Shown here piece by piece: positions 38,772 through 47,974 of a DNA stretch of 64,000 bases. A program made the position numbers and the translations under genes. Numbering within the stretch: the first letter of the stretch is position 1; each line of letters opens with the position of its first letter. This DNA is from Chlorobiaceae bacterium. Lineage in GTDB: Bacteria; Bacteroidota; Chlorobiia; Chlorobiales; Chlorobiaceae. Location: the NCBI GenBank assembly GCA_013335405.1, contig JAAXVR010000002.1, positions 54,837-118,836 on the forward strand, given 5' to 3'. The notes below the pieces were generated by a model. That model worked only from the letters and a program-made list of their open reading frames with translations. It was not told where the DNA came from and searched no databases.

Positions 38772-40055
38772 ATGGCATTTGAGCTTGACCCCGGACTGTT
38801 CGACAGCGACCAGGGCAAAGGGGTCACCATAAAGATAGTCGGTGTTGGCGGCTGCGGTGGAAATGCAGTGAACAACATGATCGACAGGAAGATAAGCGGT
38901 GTCGAGTATGTTGTTTTCAATACCGATCGTCAGGCGCTCCTGAATTCGAAAGCCCAGATCAGGGTGCAGATAGGCAAAAAGGCAACGAACGGTCTTGGCG
39001 CAGGGGCGGATCCCGCCAAGGGTCGCCAGGCAGCTGAAGACGACCGTGAGATTATCGCTGCCCAGCTGAAAGGGGCCGATCTGGTTTTTATCGCCGCGGG
39101 GATGGGAAAGGGCACCGGTACCGGAGCTACACCTGTGATAGCCTCGATAGCAAGGAACATGGGCATTCTGACCATCGGAGTCGTGACAAGGCCATTCAAT
39201 TTCGAAGGCCAGGTCAAGGCCCGCATAGCCGACGGCGGCATTGCCGAGCTCCGCAAATATATCGATACGTTGATCCTTGTCGAAAACGAAAAGATACTCA
39301 GCCTTGCCGAGGAAGGGGTAAGTGCCACTGAGGCTTTCAACATGGCAAACGACGTCCTCTACAGGGCGGCAAAGGGTATTGCCGATATCATTACCCGTCA
39401 CGGGCACGTCAACGTCGATTTCGCAGATGTCCGCAGCATCATGTCCGGTGCCGGCGATGCAGTGATGGGCTCTGCAGCTGCATCGGGGGAGCGCAGGGCA
39501 CTGAAAGCCTCCTGCGATGCCCTCAACAGCCCGCTTCTCGAAGGTGTTTCTGTGCATGGCGCGAAAGGTGTTCTTGTCAACATCACCGGCGAGGTCACCA
39601 TGCGGGATATGTCGGATGCCATGAACTACATCGAGGAGCAGGTAGGCAGCGAAGCGAAGATCATCAACGGTTATGTCGACGAACCGCAGGTGTCCGGAGA
39701 GATCAGGGTAACGGTGATCGTGACCGGTTTCAAGCGCAGGGAGCATGGGGATGCGAAAGAAATCTCCCCTCGGCATCCTGCTGCCGCGGGAAAAGGCATG
39801 AGATTCGGCCAGTCGTCAACTGTTTCGAAGCCCGGAATGGCAGTCTATCCGGAACGTCAGGAAGAGGACCTTCGCATACCTGCCTATATCAGGAGGCAGG
39901 TATCCATAAACGATCCGAACCATCCCGGATTGAAAGGCCGTTCAGGTTTTGATTCAGACCAGAACCTTCCGGGTCCGGGTGAACACGAGGATAAAATCCA
40001 GAAAGGACTGACGGGAACTCCTGCCTATCTGCGCAGGAAAAACACGGGCAACTGA
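38772..40055 (+). CDS. ftsZ: Cell division protein FtsZ
   Basis: 427 residues. GTP-binding motifs [14 protein letters not shown], the tubulin signature [12 protein letters not shown] and the T7-loop region [13 protein letters not shown] are intact. The C-terminal tail carries two copies of the partner-binding peptide: [12 protein letters not shown] (about residue 363) and [10 protein letters not shown] at the very end. The canonical peptide usually occurs once. Last gene of the dcw cluster, closed by a terminator that overlaps its stop codon. Confidence 0.98.
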   Translation: MAFELDPGLFDSDQGKGVTIKIVGVGGCGGNAVNNMIDRKISGVEYVVFNTDRQALLNSKAQIRVQIGKKATNGLGAGADPAKGRQAAEDDREIIAAQLKGADLVFIAAGMGKGTGTGATPVIASIARNMGILTIGVVTRPFNFEGQVKARIADGGIAELRKYIDTLILVENEKILSLAEEGVSATEAFNMANDVLYRAAKGIADIITRHGHVNVDFADVRSIMSGAGDAVMGSAAASGERRALKASCDALNSPLLEGVSVHGAKGVLVNITGEVTMRDMSDAMNYIEEQVGSEAKIINGYVDEPQVSGEIRVTVIVTGFKRREHGDAKEISPRHPAAAGKGMRFGQSSTVSKPGMAVYPERQEEDLRIPAYIRRQVSINDPNHPGLKGRSGFDSDQNLPGPGEHEDKIQKGLTGTPAYLRRKNTGN

Positions 40056-40071
40056 TGTTGCCTTTTTTTTT
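40047..40071 (+). terminator. Intrinsic terminator of the dcw cluster
   Basis: GGCAAC-TGAT-GTTGCC followed by nine T. The ftsZ stop codon (40053-40055) is inside the loop, so a ribosome terminating there would cover the hairpin. Confidence 0.9.
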
Positions 40072-40092
40072 ATCATTAAATCAGAGGAGTCA

Positions 40093-41394
40093 ATGCTTAA
40101 TCGAACGCTTACCGCAGAAGATGCGGTCGCAAAGATCATATCGGGAGACAGGGTTTTTTTGCATACCGCTGCGGCAGTTCCACAGCGGCTTATCGACGCG
40201 ATGGTGGAGCGCGCTCCGGAGCTGAGGAACGTGGAAATCATCAGTCTTCACACCGAAGGAAATGCACCATATACGAAACCGGAATACCGGGAGAGTTTCA
40301 GGATCAATGCCCTGTTTGTCGGGAAAAATGTCCGCTCCGCTGTCCAGCACGGCGATGGTGACGCGATCCCGGTTTTTCTCAGTGACGTGCCCTCCCTGTT
40401 CCTTAAAAATATCCTTCCCCTGGATGTCGCCCTTGTCCATGTTTCCCCTCCGGACCATCACGGCTATTGCTCCCTTGGTGTATCGGTAGATGCCAGCCTT
40501 GCCGCGGTGCATGCCGCCAAGCTTGTCATCGCGCAGGTAAACCCGCATATGCCGCGTACCCATGGAGAGGGATTGCTGCATATCAGCAAGATACATGCAA
40601 TGGTTGAAGTCGATGATCCCCTTCCGGAGCACCCGAAGCGCGAGCTGAGTGATATCGAGATTCGTATCGGCAACCATATCGCATCGATCGTCGAGGACGG
40701 GGCAACGCTCCAGATGGGTATCGGCGCAATTCCCGATGCCACACTTGCCGCGCTTACCGGCCACAAGAATCTTGGCATTCATTCAGAGATGTTCTCTGAT
40801 GGTGTCATCGACCTTGTCAAAAGAGGAGTGATCAACGGAAGCAAAAAGAAGATTAACCGTGAGATCATCGTCTCCAGTTTTCTCGTGGGCAGCAGGCGGC
40901 TGTATGACTTTGTCGATGACAACCCGCTTGTCGAGATGCTTCCTTCCGATTATGTGAACGATACCGCACAGATCCGGAAGAATCCCAAAGTGACGGCAAT
41001 AAACAGCGCTCTTGAAATAGACATGAGCGGCCAGGTCTGTGCCGATTCCATCGGGCAGAAATATTATTCCGGTGTGGGCGGCCAGATGGATTTCATTCGC
41101 GGCGCGGCACTTTCCGAAGGGGGCAAGCCGATCATCGCGATTCCATCGATCACCAAATCAGGGCAGTCACGGATAGTCCCGCAGCTCAAACCCGGCGCCG
41201 GGGTAGTCACGACAAGAGCTCATGTCCAGTATGTCGTTACGGAATACGGTATTGTCAACCTCCACGGCATGAATCTCCGCCAAAGGGCCGAAGCGCTCGC
41301 CAGTATCGCGCATCCCGATTTCAGGGAGGATATCTGTCGGATAGCGCATGAGCTCTACGGGTCATACGGAAAAACATGCGGTCAGCACCTCTGA
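40093..41394 (+). CDS. Acetyl-CoA hydrolase/transferase family CoA-transferase
   Basis: 433 residues. It matches the family of 4-hydroxybutyrate CoA-transferase and acetyl-CoA hydrolase: the N-terminal VEIISLHTEG, HVSPPDHHGYCSLGVSVD, MGIGAIPDATLAAL, LGIHSEMFSDGVIDL (which holds the Glu expected to form the acyl intermediate), SGVGGQMDFIRGA and VTEYGIVNLHG. It moves CoA between short acids such as acetate and another acyl group. AGAGGAG lies before the ATG. It is a single gene after the dcw terminator, so the true substrates are not indicated. Confidence 0.88.
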   Translation: MLNRTLTAEDAVAKIISGDRVFLHTAAAVPQRLIDAMVERAPELRNVEIISLHTEGNAPYTKPEYRESFRINALFVGKNVRSAVQHGDGDAIPVFLSDVPSLFLKNILPLDVALVHVSPPDHHGYCSLGVSVDASLAAVHAAKLVIAQVNPHMPRTHGEGLLHISKIHAMVEVDDPLPEHPKRELSDIEIRIGNHIASIVEDGATLQMGIGAIPDATLAALTGHKNLGIHSEMFSDGVIDLVKRGVINGSKKKINREIIVSSFLVGSRRLYDFVDDNPLVEMLPSDYVNDTAQIRKNPKVTAINSALEIDMSGQVCADSIGQKYYSGVGGQMDFIRGAALSEGGKPIIAIPSITKSGQSRIVPQLKPGAGVVTTRAHVQYVVTEYGIVNLHGMNLRQRAEALASIAHPDFREDICRIAHELYGSYGKTCGQHL

Positions 41395-41417
41395 CCCCTG
41401 AAAGAAATAACGGTATG

Positions 41418-41454
41418 GAAAAAGCCGGCCATGAAACATTGGACCGGCTTTTTC
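41418..41454. terminator. Bidirectional terminator between convergent genes
   Basis: GAAAAAGCCGG and CCGGCTTTTTC form an 11-base-pair stem with A- and T-rich ends on the two sides, in the 70-base gap between the CoA-transferase gene and the convergent PgeF-like gene. Confidence 0.9.
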
Positions 41455-41464
41455 ATTCTTATAG

Positions 41465-42274
41465 TCAGGATTCCAGCCTGATGCCGATGATGCTTGCCAT
41501 ACGGCCAGTATTGCCGTTATCTCGCCGGTAGGAAAAAAACATGGTGCTTTCTCGGAAGGAGCAGAACGGCGAGCGTTCGATATTTACTGCCGGAATACCC
41601 GAGGCAAGCAATTGGCGGTAGTTCGCCTCCGACAGGTCGAGATGGTATTTTTCTCCATTCACGGCTGATATCGCAAGGGAGCAGCAGTCCGATGGGAAGG
41701 CTTCAGCCACTTCGGGGCCAACTTCGTAAGCTGCTTCAGCAATCCCTGCGCCGATAAAGGCAACGCACTCCGAAGGCCTGGTTCCGAACCGCTCCCCCAT
41801 CGCTTTCACCGTTTTCGTCACGATACCGCCTGCGGTGCCTTTCCAGCCTGCGTGAGCAGCCCCTGCCGCCATATTCACGGGATCGTAAAGGAGCACCGGG
41901 TAGCAGTCAGCGGTATAGATGCAAAGGAATAGTCCGCGGCATCCGGTAATGAATGCGTCGTAACCAGGGTATCGTCCCGGTTCCTCGGCGTGCAGGATTG
42001 CTGTTCCATGCACCTGGTCGCTGCTGACCATCATTGCCGGGTCGAAACCTGCTTCCCGAGAGAGTCGCAGGGTATTCTCACGAATGTTTTCAGGATTATC
42101 CCGGGTATTGATTCCGAGGTTGAGCGAACGGAAGGGGCCGCTGCTCACCCCGCCAAATCTCCTGGTCTGCAAAGCAAGGAGTTCGGGGTAAAGGTCGAAG
42201 CAGGCCGGGGTGATATATTCAGGCTTCATGCCGGCGGGTGGTTGCAGGTGCGGGATATCTGATAACCGTGGCAT
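41465..42274 (-). CDS. pgeF: PgeF/YfiH-family copper-type oxidoreductase (DUF152)
   Basis: 269 residues. Conserved segments include RRFGGVSSGPFRSLNLG, VSSDQVHGT, CIYTADCYPVLLYDP, GAAHAGWKGTAGGIV and AFIGAGIAEAAYEVG, which contain the metal-binding His and Cys residues (QVHG, ADC, AHAGW). Members have been described as polyphenol oxidases, purine nucleoside phosphorylases and, in E. coli, a peptidoglycan editing factor. Which role applies here is not shown by context. Confidence 0.88.
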   Translation of the reverse strand: MPRLSDIPHLQPPAGMKPEYITPACFDLYPELLALQTRRFGGVSSGPFRSLNLGINTRDNPENIRENTLRLSREAGFDPAMMVSSDQVHGTAILHAEEPGRYPGYDAFITGCRGLFLCIYTADCYPVLLYDPVNMAAGAAHAGWKGTAGGIVTKTVKAMGERFGTRPSECVAFIGAGIAEAAYEVGPEVAEAFPSDCCSLAISAVNGEKYHLDLSEANYRQLLASGIPAVNIERSPFCSFRESTMFFSYRRDNGNTGRMASIIGIRLES

Positions 42275-42450
42275 ATCGTTGTCCGGGAAAGGAAAAAAAC
42301 GGTTTCGGCAGTATGGATGTCATGGAAATGGTTCATTATTTTGTCGATAAAAGTATATTTGTTTTTATGGCGACGGTTTCCTGCCCTGCCTGTATTTTCA
42401 TTTGCCGGGGACGGGCTGCAGGGGTCAATATAATACAAGGGGACTCTGCT

Positions 42451-42693
42451 TTGAAAAACAGTGAAGAGGAGAGGTTCTCCGACCAGTTCGGTCGTTCCAT
42501 GAGGGCGCTCTCCGATTATCTGGGTATGGGAGTGCAGATTGCCGTTGGGTTCGCTTTTTTCGTTTTTCTTGGCTATTGGGCTGACGGCAGGTTCGGTACA
42601 TCACCATTTCTTCTTCTTTTCGGGGTAATGGCAGGTCTTGCCGGCATGGTCCTTGTGCTTATGAAAGTAACCAGGCAGGCAAATAAAAAATAA
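42451..42693 (+). CDS. AtpZ/AtpI-like ATP synthase accessory protein
   Basis: 80 residues from a TTG start with AAGGGG 8 bases upstream. A charged N-terminus (KNSEEERFSDQFGRSMRALSDYLG) leads into two membrane helices (MGVQIAVGFAFFVFLGYWAD and FLLLFGVMAGLAGMVLVLM). This is the common AtpZ-type protein at the head of atp operons, thought to help assembly or ion supply of the F0 sector. The frame is open upstream to 42238, but no domain supports that part. Confidence 0.75.
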   Translation: MKNSEEERFSDQFGRSMRALSDYLGMGVQIAVGFAFFVFLGYWADGRFGTSPFLLLFGVMAGLAGMVLVLMKVTRQANKK

Positions 42694-42743
42694 GACGGGG
42701 GAGTTTTCTTCTCTTCTTTCCAATCAAGAATCATCCGGGTTAT

Positions 42744-43130
42744 ATGAAGCCGCTGTTTGACTTTTTAGTAAAGTTGTTTATCTTGTCAGTCATTTTATGG
42801 ACGGTGATTCTTTTCGGTCCTGTATCAGGCAATATTCAGCTTCCCGCTGTGTTTCTCGCATGGATACTGGTTTTTGTCAATACGATCGGAGGATACCTGC
42901 TTTTTGAGTACGCATTCGAAAAGGAATCTGCGGTTTTTACCCGGGTTGTTTTCGGTGGCGTGGTTGTCCGGCTGCTGATACTCATGTTTGCCGTAGCGGT
43001 CGTGATGATCAGGAAAATGGTCGATATAGACCAGTTCGTATTCTCTCTGTTCGCTTTTTATTGTAGTTATGTGATACTGGAAATTCTCGGGTATCAGAAA
43101 AAAAATAAACAGAAAAAAAACGCTGCATGA
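42744..43130 (+). CDS. Four-helix membrane protein, ATP synthase I-chain-like
   Basis: 128 residues with four membrane helices (about 7-25, 33-54, 65-88, 98-115) and a lysine-rich tail ([11 protein letters not shown]). It sits between the AtpZ-like gene and atpB, where AtpI-type proteins usually lie, and its end overlaps the atpB start by 4 bases. Sequence similarity to AtpI is only of the hydrophobic-pattern kind that I can judge, so the assignment rests on topology and position. Confidence 0.6.
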   Translation: MKPLFDFLVKLFILSVILWTVILFGPVSGNIQLPAVFLAWILVFVNTIGGYLLFEYAFEKESAVFTRVVFGGVVVRLLILMFAVAVVMIRKMVDIDQFVFSLFAFYCSYVILEILGYQKKNKQKKNAA

Positions 43131-44173
43131 AACGGGTAAAGGCTATCAAAGCAATGGCAATTTTCAGGGTTACCGCGCTTATCGTACCGATTCTGTTTTC
43201 TTTCAACAGCCTTGTTTTTGCCGCGAACCCGGAGATGCAGGAAGTTCAGCCTGCTGCGGCTTCCGTTGAAGCTGTCCACGGGGAGGCGCATCCGGTTGCT
43301 GCCACTGAAGCCGAAACTGCCCATGGCGATGCCCATGGCGAGGAAAAGGCCGGTGACGTCATCATGCACCATATTCTCGACAACAATGTCATTGCTTTCG
43401 AGCCTTTCGGAGAGATTGAGCTGCCGAAAATTGTCATCGGAGGTTTCGACCTTTCCATCACCAAGCATGTCGTCATGCTCTGGACGGTGTCTGCAATACT
43501 TATCGCACTCTTTGCCGTTGCCGGGGGAAAATACAGGAAGATGACCGCACGCGAGGCTCCGAAAGGCATCGCGAACGCGCTCGAGGCACTGGTCCAGTTC
43601 ATCCGTCTCGATGTCGCCAAGGCCAACATCGGCAAAGGGTATGAAAAATACCTCGATTACCTGCTCACGGTATTCTTTTTCATTCTTCTCTGCAACCTGC
43701 TCGGTCTTGTGCCCTATGGCGCTACGGCAACCGGCAACATCAACGTGACCCTTACGCTGGCGACCTTCACCTTCTTCCTCACACAGGCCGCGGCACTGAA
43801 AGCTCACGGTATCAAGGGATATCTCGCTCACCTGACCGGCGGTACCCATCCCGCCCTCTGGATCATCATGATCCCGATCGAATTCATAGGGCTTTTTACA
43901 AAACCTGTCGCGCTGACCATCCGGTTGTTCGCAAACATGACCGCAGGCCATATCGTCATACTCAGCCTCATATTCATCAGTTTCATCCTGAAAAGCTATA
44001 TCGTTGCCGTGGTGATGTCGGTTCCTTTTTCGATATTCATCTACCTGCTCGAGCTTTTCGTAGCGTTCCTCCAGGCGTTCATCTTCACCATGCTTTCAGC
44101 TCTCTTCATCGGGCTCGCGTCCGCTCATGAAGGGCACGATGAGCATGAGGCAGGAGCGGCGACGCACCACTGA
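43127..44173 (+). CDS. atpB: ATP synthase F0 subunit a
   Basis: 348 residues, longer than usual. The N-terminus has a signal-like hydrophobic segment (residues ~8-32, ending VFAA) and a His/Glu/Ala-rich stretch ([21 protein letters not shown]) before the conserved body. The C-terminal helices contain [19 protein letters not shown], with the essential Arg, and [18 protein letters not shown]. It forms the proton half-channels against the c-ring. Confidence 0.95.
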   Translation: MKRVKAIKAMAIFRVTALIVPILFSFNSLVFAANPEMQEVQPAAASVEAVHGEAHPVAATEAETAHGDAHGEEKAGDVIMHHILDNNVIAFEPFGEIELPKIVIGGFDLSITKHVVMLWTVSAILIALFAVAGGKYRKMTAREAPKGIANALEALVQFIRLDVAKANIGKGYEKYLDYLLTVFFFILLCNLLGLVPYGATATGNINVTLTLATFTFFLTQAAALKAHGIKGYLAHLTGGTHPALWIIMIPIEFIGLFTKPVALTIRLFANMTAGHIVILSLIFISFILKSYIVAVVMSVPFSIFIYLLELFVAFLQAFIFTMLSALFIGLASAHEGHDEHEAGAATHH

Positions 44174-44284
44174 TGATTTCTCATGGCAGGCAGAGATGTA
44201 TTGTTTTTCTTTCATAACTTGTTTTAAAACAGCTAATCCTTTTTAGCAAAAAACTTACAACAAATAAACGGAGGTAATTCAAAT

Positions 44285-44506
44285 ATGGAAGGTCTCGGAT
44301 TTTTAGGAGCAGGTATTGGCGCTGGTCTCGCCGTTATCGGTGCAGGTCTCGGTATTGGTAATGTTGCCGCATCCGCAGCTGAAGGCGTTGCTCGTCAGCC
44401 GGAAGCCACCGCCGATATCCGTACTACCATGATCATCGCAGCAGCTCTTATCGAAGGTGTTGCTCTTTTCGGTGAAGTTATCTGCGTGCTTCTCGCTCTC
44501 AAGTAA
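44285..44506 (+). CDS. atpE: ATP synthase F0 subunit c
   Basis: 73 residues, two helices. The first is glycine-rich (GAGIGAGLAVIGAGLGIG), the loop is ARQPEA and the second helix (MIIAAALIEGVALFGEVICVLL) carries the ion-carrying glutamate in LIEG. A strong ACGGAGGT lies 9 bases before the ATG and a 111-base leader precedes it, suiting the high output needed for a multi-copy subunit. A hairpin follows before atpF. Confidence 0.97.
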   Translation: MEGLGFLGAGIGAGLAVIGAGLGIGNVAASAAEGVARQPEATADIRTTMIIAAALIEGVALFGEVICVLLALK

Positions 44507-44541
44507 GCGGCGGGTAAGCAACGGCCTCATACCTGGGAATT

Positions 44542-44580
44542 CCCGATTGCAGCTGTTCAACGCAGACTGCAATCGGGTTT
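44542..44580 (+). terminator. Stem-loop between atpE and atpF
   Basis: CCCGATTGCAG and CTGCAATCGGG form a perfect 11-base-pair stem with a 14-base loop followed by TTTTATT. It lies inside an operon, so it is more likely a partial terminator or 3' stabiliser that raises atpE mRNA over atpF and atpH. Confidence 0.8.
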
Positions 44581-44608
44581 TATTAAACGTAAAAGGGAAA
44601 AATTGTTC

Positions 44609-45136
44609 ATGCTTACGTCGGGAACCATACTTCTTGCCGGCAGTCTCCTGAGCCCAAACCCCGGGCTTATTTTCTGGACTGCGGTGACATTCGTGATCGT
44701 ACTGATAATTCTGAAAAAAATTGCATGGGGGCCAATCATTTCCGCCCTCGACGAAAGGGAAAAAGGAATTCAGTCTTCCATCGACCGTGCGCACCAGGCA
44801 AAGGATGAGGCTGAAGCGATCCTGAAGAAGAACAGGGAAACGCTTGCCAAAGCCGATGCGGAAGCCGACCGGATCATCCGCGAAGGAAAAGATTATGCGG
44901 ACAGGCTTCGTGCAGATATCTCTGATAAAGCCCAGGCTGAAGCGAAAAAAATGATTTCGAACGCCAAGGATGAAATTGAGCAGGAAAAACGCCGTGCACT
45001 CGACGTTCTGAGAAACGAAGTGGCCGACCTTGCCGTCAGGGGTGCCGAGAAAATCATCAAGTCGACTCTCGATGCCGATCTTCAGAAAAAGATCGTTGAC
45101 AGCATGATCCAGGACCTTTCAACAAAACGTAACTGA
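44609..45136 (+). CDS. atpF: ATP synthase F0 subunit b
   Basis: 175 residues: one N-terminal membrane helix ([20 protein letters not shown]), the [18 protein letters not shown] region, then a long charged coiled coil forming the peripheral stalk. The ATG at 44609 is preceded by AAAGGGA; a TTG two codons earlier is possible. It is followed by atpH after 10 bases. Confidence 0.95.
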   Translation: MLTSGTILLAGSLLSPNPGLIFWTAVTFVIVLIILKKIAWGPIISALDEREKGIQSSIDRAHQAKDEAEAILKKNRETLAKADAEADRIIREGKDYADRLRADISDKAQAEAKKMISNAKDEIEQEKRRALDVLRNEVADLAVRGAEKIIKSTLDADLQKKIVDSMIQDLSTKRN

Positions 45137-45146
45137 AAAGCTCGAC

Positions 45147-45692
45147 ATGTCAATAGTAATTGCAAGCCGTCGATATGCGACAGCGCTGATGTCGGCAGCA
45201 GAAGACGGAGGATTCCTCGATAAAGCTGTTGAGGAGCTCAAGGTTATCCGCGAAGTACTCAGTGAATCCCGGGAACTCGTTCATGCTCTTCGCAGCCCGC
45301 TGATCAGGGGAGACAAGAAAGCGCATATCCTTGAAGAGATATTCAGTGGTTCAGTGAGCGAAAAAATGCTCCTGTTCATGAATCTTATCTCCAGGAAAAA
45401 GCGGGCAGGTATTCTTCCTCAAATCATCGACGAGTTCATGATCATTCTCGATGCAAAGAGGGGCATTGTCAATGCAGACGTCACGAGCGCAGTAACCCTT
45501 TCCCGGGAGCAGGTCGATTCGCTTGTCAGCAAACTCTCCCTGTCGACAGGAAAACAGATCCGTGCAACGATGTCCATCGACGAAGAGCTTCTCGGAGGTG
45601 TATCCGTGAAAATCGGTGATACGATTTTCGATGGCAGCATCAAGTATCAGCTTCAGATGCTCAGGCAGGCACTTGTATCTGAAAGAGCCTGA
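45147..45692 (+). CDS. atpH: ATP synthase F1 subunit delta
   Basis: 181 residues. N-terminal helical domain (ASRRYATALMSAAEDGGFLDKAVEEL) and the C-terminal conserved stretch DEELLGGVSVKIGDTIFDGSIKYQLQML. It joins the b stalk to the top of F1. It is the last gene of this operon: the genes for alpha, gamma, beta and epsilon are not next, and a terminator follows. Confidence 0.95.
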   Translation: MSIVIASRRYATALMSAAEDGGFLDKAVEELKVIREVLSESRELVHALRSPLIRGDKKAHILEEIFSGSVSEKMLLFMNLISRKKRAGILPQIIDEFMIILDAKRGIVNADVTSAVTLSREQVDSLVSKLSLSTGKQIRATMSIDEELLGGVSVKIGDTIFDGSIKYQLQMLRQALVSERA

Positions 45693-45728
45693 TTGCAGGC
45701 AGTCATCACAGAAACGATAAGAAAAGAA

Positions 45729-45757
45729 AAATAGCCTGCAACGCAGGCTATTTTTTT
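45729..45757 (+). terminator. Terminator of the atp operon
   Basis: AAATAGCCTGC-AAC-GCAGGCTATTT followed by a run of T (seven in all). A strong intrinsic terminator 37 bases after the atpH stop. Confidence 0.93.
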
Positions 45758-45811
45758 CACTATTCAGGCAACCGTGTATAAACCCGATGCCTCAGGAAAG
45801 AGTGGGAAAAA

Positions 45812-45884
45812 GGGGCTTTAGCTCAGTTGGTAGAGCGTCTCGTTCGCAATGAGAAGGTCAGGGGTTCGACTCCCCTAAGCTCCA
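45812..45884 (+). tRNA. tRNA-Ala (anticodon CGC)
   Basis: A 73-base cloverleaf: acceptor GGGGCTT/AAGCTCC, D arm GCTC...GAGC, anticodon stem TCTCG/TGAGA around loop TTCGCAA, and T arm AGGGG/CCCCT with loop TTCGACT. The anticodon is CGC, reading GCG. The acceptor stem has the G3:U70 pair that identifies alanine tRNAs. The CCA end is not encoded. Confidence 0.95.
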
Positions 45885-46174
45885 CGTTGTTTTCGTATCA
45901 CTTCCGCTTCCGTTCTGCCTGCCAGCTGCAAAAGGGATGGCATCCCGTTATAACAGCTTTAAAAAAACGGACCTCATACGTAAGCCGCGCAGAGAGAAAT
46001 CGCGCAGGGATGTCTTGAGCTATTGCATACCAGTCGATGGATCCCGGACCCTGCATTGGCCGCCATTGCCGCAAAAATCTGCAATGGCTGTTGTTTCTCA
46101 TGCAAAGAGATTGTAATATTGAGAGATAGGCAGGTTTAGCCGAAGGCTTTTTTTATGAATCAGGAGCAGCACAA

Positions 46175-46348
46175 ATGGAAATGAATATCGGAAATGCCGA
46201 CAGGATTATTCGTGCTGCAGCAGGTATATTGCTTTCATGGTGGGGGGCGATTGGCGCCTTACTCACAGGAACGTCCCTGATCAGTGTCTCTCCTCTTTAA
46301 AAGCCCTTCGGAATCAATACCTGTGGTAAATGCAAAAACGGGAAATAA
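46175..46348 (+). pseudogene. Broken DUF2892 (YgaP-type) membrane protein gene
   Basis: It begins MEMNIGNADRIIRAAAGILL, typical of DUF2892, with AGGAG 8 bases upstream. The middle seems shortened, and after ISVSPL a TAA at 46298 interrupts the frame; the same frame continues with the usual ending KPFGINTCGKCKNGK to a stop at 46346. Intact members read CPLYKPFGINTC at that point, so the TAA replaces the tyrosine codon and the cysteine has become serine. I read this as a decayed gene. The 290 bases before it, after the tRNA, show nothing recognisable. Confidence 0.7.
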
Positions 46349-46462
46349 TCCATAACCTATCGGCAGCATCGTCAGGATGAACAAATTCCCGTCTGTATAC
46401 CCAGGTAACGTTACGGTTCCATATCTTTTTCATGATCTCATAATTGGTTAATGGAGTTTTCT

Positions 46463-47365
46463 ATGCCTTTTTCCAGATTAAATGCACGTGTATTTCCGAT
46501 TCTTTTCCTTGCATGCATGCTGCTCAGTTCGGGTTGTTCATCTTCGAAGAACGAGGTAAAATCGGCATCCTCGAAAGTAAGGGAGAGCTTCGATTCCGCA
46601 CAGGCGCTGTATGCAAAAAGAAAATTCGACGATGCCTCGATGAAGCTGGAATCCCTGTTATTCACTTCGAGAGGCACTGCACTTGAGGACGATGTGCTGT
46701 TTCTTCTCGGGCAGACCTACTACCAGTCAAAACAGTACCTCCTTTCAGCTGATATGTTCGGCAGGCTTCTGCAGCAGCTGCCTTCATCTCCCTATGCGAA
46801 AACAGCACAGTTCATGCTTGCGAAATCGCACGAAAAGCTCTCTCCCCACCATGAACTGGACCAGGAGCATACGGTAAAGGCGATCAGTGAATTTCGGACC
46901 TATAGTGAACTTTACTCCGAGCCGGATTCCGCAAAATATGCCGCTGATGTAGAAATGTATACCGAACTGCTGAAAGTCAGCCCTGACAACAAATCATACA
47001 TGGAGGGTCTGGCTGACGCAAAATCCCGGTATCGACAGCTGGACAGCCTTAAGTATGCGGCAAAGACGGTTCCTGAACTGAGGGAAAAGCTTGCCAGACA
47101 TACATACACGATTGCAAAAACGTACATTCAGCTGAAAAAATACAGGGCTGCAGGGATATTTTTCGATGAGATACTCGAGAGGTATCCTGAAACGATCTAT
47201 GCCTCCCTTGCATGGAAAGGAAAAATCGAAGTGCTCATGAAGCGGAAAAAATGGTTCGATGCAGGTCAGACGATTGACCAGTACCTTCAGGTATATCCCT
47301 CGAAAGAGAGCGAGATGCGGGGAGAGAAGGAAAAAATCAAGCGCAATCTGCAGTCCGGAAAATAG
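46463..47365 (+). CDS. bamD: BamD-like outer membrane assembly lipoprotein
   Basis: 300 residues. A lipoprotein signal with lipobox LLSSGC (cysteine near residue 26) is followed by a Ser/Lys-rich linker and several TPR-like helical pairs (SAQALYAKRKFDDASMKLESLL, LLGQTYYQSKQYLLSADMFGRLL, AAGIFFDEILERYPETIYASLAW). That is the BamD/ComL plan, for insertion of outer membrane proteins with BamA. TGGAG 7 bases upstream favours the ATG at 46463 over one at 46451. nadD follows after 8 bases. Confidence 0.85.
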   Translation: MPFSRLNARVFPILFLACMLLSSGCSSSKNEVKSASSKVRESFDSAQALYAKRKFDDASMKLESLLFTSRGTALEDDVLFLLGQTYYQSKQYLLSADMFGRLLQQLPSSPYAKTAQFMLAKSHEKLSPHHELDQEHTVKAISEFRTYSELYSEPDSAKYAADVEMYTELLKVSPDNKSYMEGLADAKSRYRQLDSLKYAAKTVPELREKLARHTYTIAKTYIQLKKYRAAGIFFDEILERYPETIYASLAWKGKIEVLMKRKKWFDAGQTIDQYLQVYPSKESEMRGEKEKIKRNLQSGK

Positions 47366-47373
47366 AGGCGTTC

Positions 47374-47967
47374 GTGCATATAGGAGTTTATGGAGGGTCG
47401 TTCGATCCTCCTCATAACGGACATCTTGCCCTCTGTCTTATTGCAAGGGAGCTTCTCAAGCTCGACCGCATCATTATTTCCGTTTCAAACAATCCGTTAA
47501 AACCAGGCAGAGACGGACAGGACTCCCACAGAAAACATATGGCCGAGCTGCTTGCTGCAGAAATAAATCTTACAGGAAATTCAAGCGAGGTATGCAGCTG
47601 GGAACTGGAAAAGCGAAAACCATCCTATACTGTCGACTTTCTTCTTTACATCCGTACCATTTACCCGGGTGCAGGCATTACCCTGCTTCTCGGTGAAGAC
47701 AGCTACAGCGAGCTTCATTTATGGAAAGACCCCGCAAGGCTCATCACTCTTTGCGATATCGCGGTTTTCCGAAGGGCGATCTCTGATAAAACGGACAGAT
47801 CAGCTGAAAATCCAGTGCCGGAAGGAACCGTCAGGTTCATTGATTTCTCCATGACGGTTTCATCGAGCGAAATCAGGGCACTTGTCGCACGCAAAGAGCC
47901 CATAGACAGCATGGTTCCTGCCTCGATAATGCGGTATATCGGCAACACGGGGCTTTACGGTCAGTAA
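47374..47967 (+). CDS. nadD: Nicotinate-nucleotide adenylyltransferase
   Basis: 197 residues from a GTG start. The nucleotidyltransferase motif GGSFDPPHNGHLALCL is at the N-terminus, and the second signature SSSEIRALVARKEPIDSMVP near the end. It joins nicotinate mononucleotide to AMP in NAD synthesis. It lies directly after the BamD-like gene and converges on argS. Confidence 0.95.
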   Translation: MHIGVYGGSFDPPHNGHLALCLIARELLKLDRIIISVSNNPLKPGRDGQDSHRKHMAELLAAEINLTGNSSEVCSWELEKRKPSYTVDFLLYIRTIYPGAGITLLLGEDSYSELHLWKDPARLITLCDIAVFRRAISDKTDRSAENPVPEGTVRFIDFSMTVSSSEIRALVARKEPIDSMVPASIMRYIGNTGLYGQ

Positions 47968-47974
47968 AACCCGG

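Noticed and set aside
45898..46101. 67-codon minus-strand frame after the tRNA
   Set aside because: No ribosome site, no family pattern and unusual composition; treated as intergenic.
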